Shown here piece after piece: positions 29,643 to 36,511 of a stretch of 36,511 nt of DNA. Below the pieces are notes generated by a model. The model was given only the letters and a program-made list of their open reading frames with translations, was not told the origin of the DNA and did no database searches. The translations under genes were made by a program, and so were the position numbers. How positions within the stretch are numbered: the stretch's first letter is position 1; every line of letters starts with the position of its first letter. Source of the stretch: a virus; IMG/VR virus record IMGVR_UViG_3300042392_000256, positions 1 through 36,511 of that record, one strand, 5' to 3'.

Positions 29643-30659
29643 TTAGGCGGCAGACATACGAACACCCGCGAACGGGTCGCGCACGGTGCTTACCATTCGT
29701 TTTTCCGCGTACATAGTCACGAAACCCGCTTGTGTTTGTTCAAACATTTGCACCGACATTTGTTCTGTATCGCCGATTGTCAAAAAGCGATTCCAGTTTG
29801 CCAAGTAAATCGGGAAATCTGTAGAAAGGTATGGGTTGGGGATAACGGGCCAACCAAACACGCGACCAACGGCAGCACCATCAGCATCGCCAATTTCCAA
29901 GAACAAAGGCAAGCCTTGGCTATCTTTCAATTGACGTAATGTTTGAATCATTGCAGGGCTAATTTGCCAAGCGGTAGATTCTAGCGACCAATATTGGGCG
30001 GGCAACGCGTTAGCCATGTTGACCATCTTGTTGTATGTCACCGCAACGCCGCCGTTACTAACCGTAGCGATAGTATGTATGCCATCTGTAATAGCCGTAC
30101 CACTAGAACCATAAGCGCTAGTAGCGCCGCTAGTGTAACTATCCAAACCACGCAAACCATCAGTAGCGCCAGTTGATGTAGTTGTGCTACCCGATTGGTC
30201 ATCGTTAAGAACCATTGATTGGCCTTCAAGTTGCGCAAATTCAAGCGCCAAATCTTCAACCAATGTTGCATCAAGTCCATTAACATCACTTAGCACCGCC
30301 GTTCTGATGGGCAATTGTGCAACCAACACGCGCACGGGCAATTGCCAAATAGAAGTGTCAACATTAGGTGAACCGCTATTAGGCGTAAATGTGTAACCCC
30401 AAGGGTTTGTAGAATTTGCGGCGTTACCAGTCTTGGCAACGAATTGGGCATCAGAGCCGTTAACCGCGATTTGGCGTGAGCCTTGACGCAAAGGATTTGC
30501 TTGGCGCAAAGCCGCAAACGCATCATCAAATACAACATTACCACCAACACCCGAACCCGAACCAGTAATGGCGCTTGCTTCACGCAAATCGATATTTACT
30601 TTGCCGCCTTCGGTGATGGCCTGTTTGATTCCGTTCAAGATTTTTTCGGTGATAGACAT
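29643..30659 (-). CDS. Second HK97-fold major capsid protein, no long delta domain
   Basis: Protein of 338 aa, clearly paralogous to the 446-aa capsid gene upstream. Shared blocks include FAALR.ANPLR..SR, DTSIWQ, FPIRTA..D..GL, GLRGLD.Y, LP.QYW, and SVRDPFAGVR at the C-terminus. The paralogues align from REASAITGSG (27-36) onward, so only ~26 residues precede the mature fold instead of ~105. AGGAA precedes the ATG. A role as minor or vertex capsid subunit, or a cement-like subunit, is inferred. An intrinsic terminator separates it from its paralogue. Confidence 0.88.
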   Translation of the reverse strand: MSITEKILNGIKQAITEGGKVNIDLREASAITGSGSGVGGNVVFDDAFAALRQANPLRQGSRQIAVNGSDAQFVAKTGNAANSTNPWGYTFTPNSGSPNVDTSIWQLPVRVLVAQLPIRTAVLSDVNGLDATLVEDLALEFAQLEGQSMVLNDDQSGSTTTSTGATDGLRGLDSYTSGATSAYGSSGTAITDGIHTIATVSNGGVAVTYNKMVNMANALPAQYWSLESTAWQISPAMIQTLRQLKDSQGLPLFLEIGDADGAAVGRVFGWPVIPNPYLSTDFPIYLANWNRFLTIGDTEQMSVQMFEQTQAGFVTMYAEKRMVSTVRDPFAGVRMSAA

Positions 30660-30674
30660 TTTGAATTCCTATTT

Positions 30675-30704
30675 AAAAAAAGCGGGGGATTTTCGCCCCC
30701 CGCT
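30675..30704 (-). terminator. Intrinsic terminator between the two capsid genes
   Basis: On the minus strand AGCGGGGG pairs with CCCCCGCT (30697-30704 with 30681-30688) around eight bases and is followed by seven T (30675-30681). It is the strongest terminator-like structure seen in the window. It lies after the 446-aa capsid gene and just before the ribosome-binding site of the 338-aa paralogue. Partial read-through would lower the second capsid protein and all tail genes relative to the first. Confidence 0.85.
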
Positions 30705-30720
30705 AATGGCAACGCAATAA

Positions 30721-32061
30721 TTAGGTCGCTGTGCCTGTGGAACGGTAACGCACACCCGCGAATGGGTCACGAACCGATGTAGCCAAACGCTTTTCGCCGA
30801 AGAATGTGATAAATCCGGGGGCTGTTTGGTCGTAGCGGCGCATAACCATGTTCAAACGGTCAACGATTGTGTGGAATCGTGACCAGTCAGCAAAGTACAT
30901 TGGGTACAAACTAGAAGTACCCGCAGAACCTGTTGTTGTCTGTGATGGTGTATCGCAATACTTGTTAACCACAACATCAAAGCCCATCAATTGGCCTACG
31001 ATACCTTCAACCGACAAACCTTCGTTACGGTTAAAGATAGGTGCGCCGTTGTTGTCTTTCAATGCACGAATTGCGTTCAACAAGATTGGGCTAATAACAA
31101 ACTTAGCGTTTGCAGTCCAGTATTGTTGTGGCAATTGGTAAATGAAGTTAACCACATCGGTATAAGTGATGTTGTTAGCGCCAACGGTGTTAGCGTTAGT
31201 GGTCAATTGGTCATAAGTAGCAAGGCTATGCAAACCGCTTGTAGAACCAGTACCGCTAGTACCAAATGCCGCTGTAGTGCAAGTGCCGCCTGTGTAGGTG
31301 CTGTTAGAACCCGCGTATTGGTCAAGGCCACGCAAACCGTTAGAACCGCCGTATGGCAAAGATGTAGAACCTTGGTCGTTGTTCTGAATCATTGACAAGG
31401 CTTCAGCTTGGCTGAATTCCATCAACATATCGTCAACCACATTGGCTTCCAAACCATCAATATCATCCAATGCAGCAGTACGGATTGGGAATTGTACATT
31501 CAAGTCTTGCAAAACGATTTGCCAGATAGATGTATCTTCAGTTGTAGCCGCGCCGTTGTTCTGAATTGCATAGCCCCATGCTGCGCCCGCATTTCCGATT
31601 TTTGACCGGAATTGATAGCTTGAACCATCGGTTGCTACGGTGCGTGACACGCCGCGCAGGGGATTAGCCAAACGCAATGCAGCAAACACGGGGTCATAAG
31701 CGGTGCGACCACCTTGGTTGTTACCTGAACCTGTCAAAGCGGATGCCTCGGTCAAGTAGGCTTGCATTTGTGATTCGTCAGCAAAGATTTTCAATTCTTT
31801 TTCTACGCGGTTGTTACCTTTGTAGAAAGAAGCCAATTGTTCTTTAACAGAACGGTTCACATCGCCGCGCACGGTTGTAGCGGGCTTGACGATTGCAGGG
31901 GCTTGAATAGATGCTACTTTGGCTTCCAAAGAAGCTACCAGTTCGCTAAATTCTGCTTTAACCGCTTCAACGGCGGCGGGGATTTTTGCTTCAACGGCGG
32001 CAATGCTTTCGCTTTGCTTGGCTTCGATAGCATCCAGTTTTTCGATAATTGCTGTGGACAT
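30721..32061 (-). CDS. Major capsid protein, HK97 fold with N-terminal delta domain
   Basis: Protein of 446 aa. Residues 1-~105 are a coiled-coil scaffold (delta) domain (IEKLDAIEAKQSESIAAVEA, then AVEAVKAEFSELVASLEAKV). The HK97 fold follows from TEASALTGSG. Marks of the fold include DPVFAALRLANPLRGVSR, LQDLNVQFPIRTAALDDIDG and the C-terminal KRLATSVRDPFAGVRYR. The protease gene upstream should remove the delta domain during maturation. It starts three bases after the protease stop. Confidence 0.93.
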   Translation of the reverse strand: MSTAIIEKLDAIEAKQSESIAAVEAKIPAAVEAVKAEFSELVASLEAKVASIQAPAIVKPATTVRGDVNRSVKEQLASFYKGNNRVEKELKIFADESQMQAYLTEASALTGSGNNQGGRTAYDPVFAALRLANPLRGVSRTVATDGSSYQFRSKIGNAGAAWGYAIQNNGAATTEDTSIWQIVLQDLNVQFPIRTAALDDIDGLEANVVDDMLMEFSQAEALSMIQNNDQGSTSLPYGGSNGLRGLDQYAGSNSTYTGGTCTTAAFGTSGTGSTSGLHSLATYDQLTTNANTVGANNITYTDVVNFIYQLPQQYWTANAKFVISPILLNAIRALKDNNGAPIFNRNEGLSVEGIVGQLMGFDVVVNKYCDTPSQTTTGSAGTSSLYPMYFADWSRFHTIVDRLNMVMRRYDQTAPGFITFFGEKRLATSVRDPFAGVRYRSTGTAT

Positions 32062-32064
32062 GAT

Positions 32065-32844
32065 TTAACCTTTAAGTTTGGTATCAAGTAATTTTAGAAG
32101 TTCGCGGGCTTCGAGAGCCGCAAGAATTTCCGCTTCGGTAGCCTCCGCATTTGAATCACTCAAAATAGGCGCAATTTCAATAGGTGCTGTAACTACATCG
32201 CGCAGTTCTAACACTTTCTTGAATGTAGATGCGGCGGCTACCGCATCCTTTTTAGATAGCCCAACTTCACGCAAGGCTTGTTCCAAAACTTTTAAATCTG
32301 CCGTGCCATCAGGTCGGAAATATTCCAACTTGCTAACTTCGGCTTGTGGGTTGTTGGGGTACATCACTACGGATACTTCGCGCAAACCGCCTTTAGTGAT
32401 TTGGAAATATGCTTCATCAGATTGGTCGGGTTCGCCATCAGCATTTACCATTTGGTATTCTTCAGCGTATGCACCAACGGAAACGCCGCCAAACATTTCG
32501 GGCGATTCTTGCATTACTTTGTAAAGGTCTGAACCCATCGTAGTGTTGACATACAAACGCCCTTCGGCTTTCATTCCTGTATCGTCAAACTCAAATGCAG
32601 TCCATTCACCAACGGGGATAGCATCCGCATTGTGATTTACAAACATTGGTAATGGTCGGCCCGATTTAGAGAAATCTTCGGCCCATTGCATGAAGCCTTC
32701 GGGTTGGTAGTTAAACCGCCTACCGTCTGCGCCTTCACGCGCACCCCATGTAGTTACGGTTGCTTCAATTTTGCCTGTGCTTGCGCCTTGCTTTTCCAAA
32801 ACTAGTTTGGCTTCGCAAACCATCATCAGGTTTTTTGTGGTCAT
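32065..32844 (-). CDS. HK97-type prohead protease (S78)
   Basis: Protein of 259 aa. Catalytic residues are visible: H71 in MFVNHN and S122 in GGVSVGA, with REVSVVMYPNNPQAEV as the conserved strand after them. The third member of the triad is probably an acidic residue further on. The C-terminal ~80 residues are a helical extension (ALREVGLSKKDAVAAASTFK), seen in several HK97-like proteases. GAGG precedes the ATG by six bases. It cleaves the delta domain and itself. Confidence 0.9.
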   Translation of the reverse strand: MTTKNLMMVCEAKLVLEKQGASTGKIEATVTTWGAREGADGRRFNYQPEGFMQWAEDFSKSGRPLPMFVNHNADAIPVGEWTAFEFDDTGMKAEGRLYVNTTMGSDLYKVMQESPEMFGGVSVGAYAEEYQMVNADGEPDQSDEAYFQITKGGLREVSVVMYPNNPQAEVSKLEYFRPDGTADLKVLEQALREVGLSKKDAVAAASTFKKVLELRDVVTAPIEIAPILSDSNAEATEAEILAALEARELLKLLDTKLKG

Positions 32845-32977
32845 GGATTACCTCATCAACTTTAGTTCGGTCGATGTCATATATTGTTTTAGGCGGTCGC
32901 CCTCTTTTCGGGGGCGGTTCTGTATTCGGCTTGTAAGTTGCCAACGATGCTATCACAATCTTAAAAATGTGTGACAC
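32765..32977 (-). CDS. Small basic protein with AT-hook-like motif
   Basis: Possible protein of 70 aa from a GTG at 32977, eight bases after the portal stop. PPPKRGRPPKTIYD contains RGRPP, the AT-hook minor-groove motif; the C-terminus is basic (FGKARRKHRQN). It overlaps the protease gene by 80 bases, and no strong ribosome-binding site is seen, so it may be spurious. It fills the only gap between portal and protease. A DNA-binding head protein is possible. Confidence 0.45.
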   Translation of the reverse strand: MSHIFKIVIASLATYKPNTEPPPKRGRPPKTIYDIDRTKVDEVIHDHKKPDDGLRSQTSFGKARRKHRQN

Positions 32978-32984
32978 TTTATTT

Positions 32985-34382
32985 TTACTTGCCGATATTC
33001 ATTTTTCGGGTCTGATTTCCACCACCGCCGCCAGTATCTTGCGGTGATGTTCCCGCGATGGGTTTATCTTTGCCGCCCTTATCAATCAATTCATCAGCAC
33101 CGTCAATATTGGGCATACCCAAATATTCACGCGCTTCGTTGGGGGTCATAATCCCGTTAGTAACACCCGCGGTAGCAAAATTCATTTGGTCTAATGGTGC
33201 GCCTTTTAAGAAATTGCGCGTATCAAACTCAATAGACAAATTGGGGTAGCCAACAAACAAATGTTGTTTTAATTTCTGCTGAATGTTAATCAGCGTTGGG
33301 TACATTGTGGATTTATAGAATTCATCCATCATTGTTTGCGTATTGTTGTACTTTGAATCGCCAATACCAATCATTGCAGCGGGTACGCCAAACAAGCCGC
33401 AAATACGCTTCATGGTTTGTTCTTTCAACTTAGCCGCATCGGTATCTTGTAGGGTCAACATATCCAAAGGCGTGTACTTCATGCCTTGGTCAAGTAACAT
33501 ACCTTGACCCGCCTTGCTTGGGTCGCTTGGGCGGCTAGAAACCATTGCCGACCATGCTTCTTTCAAACGGGCGGCGATTTCTTTGTATTTGGCATCAGGA
33601 ATAACTTGTTCACTAGTAAACATACCGCTTGGTTTTGCGCCGTTTTGCATAATGTAGTTCGCGTACAAATCAATATCTTGGTCAAGTGAAACAAGTTCAG
33701 CCGCCAAGATGCCTTTGTTAAAACCCGCAGAACCTTGCCAGTTCATTTCTTTAATGTGCATCACTTGGTTAAAGTTCAGCGGTTCATCACGGTTAAAACC
33801 GTAACTTGGCGTACTCAAACGATACGATGGGTAGCGCGCAGGGGTGATTGTTACGGCAATCAAGGTTGAATCAAGCAAATACATTTCTAACGGGGTTTCC
33901 GTTGTGCTTGCTTGGTCTTTTCTCCACCAAAGGGTAAACGCTTCGCCCGCAAGTTCGTACCACATCAACCATTGATACCAAAATTCGTAGGTGCTTTGGA
34001 AATGGTTAGGTTGGGCCAAAAGGTTTGCCACTTGCTTGGCTTTAGCCTTATCCCGTGCGCCTACCAAATCAGATTTAACGGCATCAACATAAGTGCCATC
34101 TTCGGATTGGCTAACAACGCGAATAGGCAATTGGGACAATGCACGGGCCTTTGCTGCAACGCAAGCAATCACGGTTGAATTGCGCGTTAGCAATGACATA
34201 TCCACGGGGCGACCCGCGTTATTGGTCGAACCTGTGGTTACATAAAGTATTTGGGTATTGACATTCGGGGCTTGTTTAGCGCCCTGAAAAACAATGTTAT
34301 TACCTAGCGCAGATTGACCAAATAGCACATTGCTTTCATTTTTTTGGTCTTTATTGCGCTTGAAAATATCAAATATAGCCAT
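32985..34382 (-). CDS. Portal protein, HK97 family
   Basis: Protein of 465 aa from the ATG at 34382 (MAIFDIFKRNKDQKNESNVL); a TTG four codons upstream was rejected. Portal marks include RNSTVIACVAAKARALSQLP (near 72-91), NPLEMYLL-type strand, and the stem region TMKRICGLFGVPAAMIGIGD, with KYNNTQTMMDEFYKSTMYPT after it. The C-terminal IMTPNEAREYLGMPNIDGAD is the classical HK97 portal ending. It forms the DNA channel at one vertex. Confidence 0.94.
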   Translation of the reverse strand: MAIFDIFKRNKDQKNESNVLFGQSALGNNIVFQGAKQAPNVNTQILYVTTGSTNNAGRPVDMSLLTRNSTVIACVAAKARALSQLPIRVVSQSEDGTYVDAVKSDLVGARDKAKAKQVANLLAQPNHFQSTYEFWYQWLMWYELAGEAFTLWWRKDQASTTETPLEMYLLDSTLIAVTITPARYPSYRLSTPSYGFNRDEPLNFNQVMHIKEMNWQGSAGFNKGILAAELVSLDQDIDLYANYIMQNGAKPSGMFTSEQVIPDAKYKEIAARLKEAWSAMVSSRPSDPSKAGQGMLLDQGMKYTPLDMLTLQDTDAAKLKEQTMKRICGLFGVPAAMIGIGDSKYNNTQTMMDEFYKSTMYPTLINIQQKLKQHLFVGYPNLSIEFDTRNFLKGAPLDQMNFATAGVTNGIMTPNEAREYLGMPNIDGADELIDKGGKDKPIAGTSPQDTGGGGGNQTRKMNIGK

Positions 34383-34406
34383 GTTTTTACCCAATTTCCT
34401 GATGGT

Positions 34407-36086
34407 TTACCATTCAAAACTTCTAAACCCAAATGTATCAGAAACAAAAACATTGTCTAGATGGCAATGCAAAGCCATAATCATTGCAATAATTCCGTCA
34501 ACTTTTGCGGATGTATCGGCTTCATTCTTGCGAACTTTGACATTTCCGTTTACATCGGTGTAAACCTCGGCGTTCCCTAGTTGCCAACCAACAAACGGGT
34601 TGCCATCGTGCATGATTCCCTTTTTCAGAATCAATTGTTCAGCGGTTTTGGATGGATTGGAAAGAACCGCCATACCCTGACCAACTTTCTTTACGGGCAA
34701 ACCCTCGGCATAAAGATTAGCCACTAATGACGCGGCGTTGTAAGGGTCATAACCAATTTCTTTCACATCGTACTTTAGGCATTGCTGCTTTATGTACCCT
34801 TCCACTTCATTCAGGTCGGTCACATTGCCTTGCGTTAACCGTAATATGCCGCTTGCATGGGCTTGCTGAAAAATTGATTTGTAGTGATTCGGGATTAGGT
34901 CTAGGCTTTCAATTGGTAAGAAAAATTGAAATTCTGCAAAGAACTTTTCTTCAGCGTATCGGTGCAAAGTGCATACGGCGTTCAAGTCGCGGCTATACGC
35001 CAAGTCAAACGCAATAAAGGTTGATTCGGGTTTATCTTCGGGCATTGTGCTAACGGCATCATCCCAATACCTACGGTCAACCCATGCACTATTAGCCGAA
35101 ACATAAATGTTCAATTGCTTGCATAGGAATTCGTTTAGGCTTGCGGGCTTGGCTTGGGCTTCTTGGGCCATGTGCCTAATGTGTTCGGCAGTAACCGATA
35201 CGCCAAGCATAGGGTTTGCTTTGCCCCATGTTTCTTCATTTGACCATTCATCGCCCGCATCAATGCTATACAGTAGGCCAAACCAACGGTAGTTATCTTC
35301 CGCAGCACCGCGCAGCACATTGCGCAAGTGGTTTAAATCTTCGTAGAACTTGGTTTCTTTGGTAAACGATGCGGTAGTTAGGTACATACGCAAAGGGTTT
35401 TTCCGCGCACCCATACCCGAATGTAAAACCTCAATTGAGCCGCGTTCCACAATCTGCGCCGCTTCATCAATCATTGCGCACGATGGGTTTTTACCATCGC
35501 CTGTTTTCCTGTTTTCACGGGACAAGGCACGGTAGGTAGAAGTTGAATCGCCCGCCTTCTTTAACTCACTTCGGTACACAACAAACTTTTGCTGAAACTC
35601 ATGCACCATGTTTTCAATGATGGCCTTTGATGAATCAAAGCAAATGCTTGCCTGTTCGCGATTGGTCGCCAATGTAAATACTTCAGCGCCCGCATCGCCA
35701 AACTGTAGTTCATACAAAGCAATGATTGATGCTAGGGTTGTCTTACCCGATTTACGCGGCACAAACAAGATTACATCCGTTACCCAACGAACGGTTTTAT
35801 CTTTCCTATCCCTGAACCCGTAAATAGCCGCCAAGAACAAAACTTGAAACGGTTGCAGGGTGATAGGCTTGCCCGCTTCAGCGCCTTTAACATGGCGGCA
35901 AAACTTGGCAAACTTTAGGATGTGTTCGGCTTTTTCGGGTACGAATTCATAAGGCGCATCCCGCCGTTCCACCATATCTAGGAATCGTTGGGCTGCTAAC
36001 TTTACATCTTCACACGCGTTAATGTCGCCAAGGGTTACGCCCCTAGCATATTGGAAAGCGGGTTCAAGCAGTTGCGAATAACTCAT
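34407..36086 (-). CDS. terL: Terminase large subunit
   Basis: Protein of 559 aa. Walker A VPRKSGKTT (109-117), Walker B CAMIDEA (about 203-209), and the motif III TTASFTKETKF are present. The RNase H-like nuclease begins at FIAFDLAYSRDLNAV (near 350) with D residues at the right places and ends near KVDGIIAMIMALHCHLDN. Terminase_1 family. It cuts and packages phage DNA with the small subunit and probably the HNH protein. It overlaps the small-subunit gene by 23 bases. Confidence 0.95.
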   Translation of the reverse strand: MSYSQLLEPAFQYARGVTLGDINACEDVKLAAQRFLDMVERRDAPYEFVPEKAEHILKFAKFCRHVKGAEAGKPITLQPFQVLFLAAIYGFRDRKDKTVRWVTDVILFVPRKSGKTTLASIIALYELQFGDAGAEVFTLATNREQASICFDSSKAIIENMVHEFQQKFVVYRSELKKAGDSTSTYRALSRENRKTGDGKNPSCAMIDEAAQIVERGSIEVLHSGMGARKNPLRMYLTTASFTKETKFYEDLNHLRNVLRGAAEDNYRWFGLLYSIDAGDEWSNEETWGKANPMLGVSVTAEHIRHMAQEAQAKPASLNEFLCKQLNIYVSANSAWVDRRYWDDAVSTMPEDKPESTFIAFDLAYSRDLNAVCTLHRYAEEKFFAEFQFFLPIESLDLIPNHYKSIFQQAHASGILRLTQGNVTDLNEVEGYIKQQCLKYDVKEIGYDPYNAASLVANLYAEGLPVKKVGQGMAVLSNPSKTAEQLILKKGIMHDGNPFVGWQLGNAEVYTDVNGNVKVRKNEADTSAKVDGIIAMIMALHCHLDNVFVSDTFGFRSFEW

Positions 36087-36435
36087 CTACTTCGGATGCC
36101 TTATTTTTAATCTTTGGGCGACCCCTTGCCACTAACGCTAATTCGGCAAGTATCTTTATGGCCTTATCCATTGATTCGGTTCTTATCTTGTAGTACGGGC
36201 TTGGCGCATCACCCGCGTTGTAATGATAAATCGCGCCATTTTCCAAAAGTCCAATGTGCGCCTGTACCAAAGTATCCACCACCAAAACCAACGAACCAAC
36301 TAACAGTTCATCGGATGCTGTTAGTGCGCCTGTTGAATTTTCAACTTCGTTTCTGATGGCGGTTTCAAATGCGTCTGCGTTCCAAGTGCTTGGATTACGC
36401 AAAAAGCCAATGATTTGTTTGGGTGCTTTTTTCAT
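36064..36435 (-). CDS. terS: Terminase small subunit, P27-like
   Basis: Protein of 123 aa. It starts MKKAPKQIIGFLRNPSTWNA and has a helical core (LTASDELLVGSLVLVVDTLV) and the ending ALVARGRPKIKNKASEVDEL typical of P27-type small terminases. It recognises the packaging site and recruits TerL. Only a weak AAGAT precedes the ATG. First gene of the late minus-strand block; the packaging site should lie close by, in 36436-36511 or 1-48. Confidence 0.78.
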   Translation of the reverse strand: MKKAPKQIIGFLRNPSTWNADAFETAIRNEVENSTGALTASDELLVGSLVLVVDTLVQAHIGLLENGAIYHYNAGDAPSPYYKIRTESMDKAIKILAELALVARGRPKIKNKASEVDELFATA

Positions 36436-36511
36436 TTTTTTATCTTAAACGGTTTGTTGCGTATTAGCAACCTTATAACCCCCCCTAACTTTGTCTTTCT
36501 ACGAAAGAAGC
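36436..36511. promoter_or_regulatory. Right-end region with operator-like palindrome and hairpins
   Basis: No gene. TATTAGCAACCTTATA (36462-36477) fits the TATWAG-N4-CTTATA operator exactly. No good -35 exists at the expected distance on either strand, so it is an operator-like site rather than a clear promoter. GTTGC-GTATTA-GCAAC (36456-36471) forms a hairpin overlapping it. A run of seven C lies at 36479-36485, and CTTTC-TAC-GAAAG (36495-36507) is a second inverted repeat. The cos site may be here. Confidence 0.6.

Noticed and set aside
1-36511. tRNA genes, integrase, attachment sites or insertion sequences
   Set aside because: I saw no cloverleaf-like segment, no tyrosine or serine recombinase motif and no transposase. 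A lysogenic lifestyle therefore has no direct support despite the Cro-like repressor.

Overview
The window reads as an essentially complete genome of a tailed, siphovirus-like phage with an HK97-type capsid. It carries a full packaging, head and long-tail module, a lysis cassette, an ERF/YqaJ recombination module, a lambda O/P-like replication pair, small nucleases and a Mom-like DNA-modification enzyme. There is no rRNA, tRNA, integrase, metabolic gene or other chromosomal gene. A host cannot be read directly. The lambda-like layout, YbcO-like and DUF1376-like genes and sigma70-type promoters suggest an aquatic Gram-negative, perhaps a betaproteobacterium (inference). The left edge (HNH gene) and right edge (small terminase) are normally neighbours in cos phages, and a 10-bp inverted repeat is completed only when the two ends are joined, so the window probably is the whole genome.

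Layout. (1) 49-5425, minus strand: a tightly overlapped early operon. It starts with a 50-aa Cro-like repressor, then DUF1376 replication protein, P-like helicase loader, Mom-like protein, a PD-(D/E)XK nuclease, several microproteins, YbcO-like nuclease, a ferritin/Dps-like protein and HNH endonuclease. (2) 5426-7082: a control region followed by a cluster of small unknown genes in which four promoter-operator-hairpin cassettes each drive a small gene or gene pair. (3) 7083-10065, plus strand: Rmf-like microprotein, ERF annealing protein, YqaJ exonuclease, SSB-like protein and MazG-like protein. (4) 10062-12784, minus strand: lysis cassette with M15 endolysin, 3TM holin and many small membrane proteins. 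(5) 12839-28959, minus strand: tail genes. (6) 28960-36435, minus strand: connector, two major capsid paralogues, protease, portal and terminase.

The main discovery is a dispersed regulon. A 16-bp palindrome (consensus TATWAG-N4-CTTATA) lies at seven places: over the repressor gene's own leaderless promoter, in four plus-strand promoters, in one minus-strand promoter at 2297-2324, and next to the terminase genes. The five non-repressor early promoters all have a 16-bp spacer and a short leader starting with a hairpin whose two arms change together between copies. This looks like a small phage regulatory system in which one micro-repressor controls a set of cargo genes.

Other unusual points are two adjacent HK97-fold capsid genes with an intrinsic terminator between them, a GGGAAAC -1 frameshift site in the tail chaperone genes, putative origin iterons inside the DUF1376 gene, and a lysis region full of overlapping membrane micro-ORFs. 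Many small genes given here (29-58 codons) were found by reading four-base ATGA stop/start overlaps.
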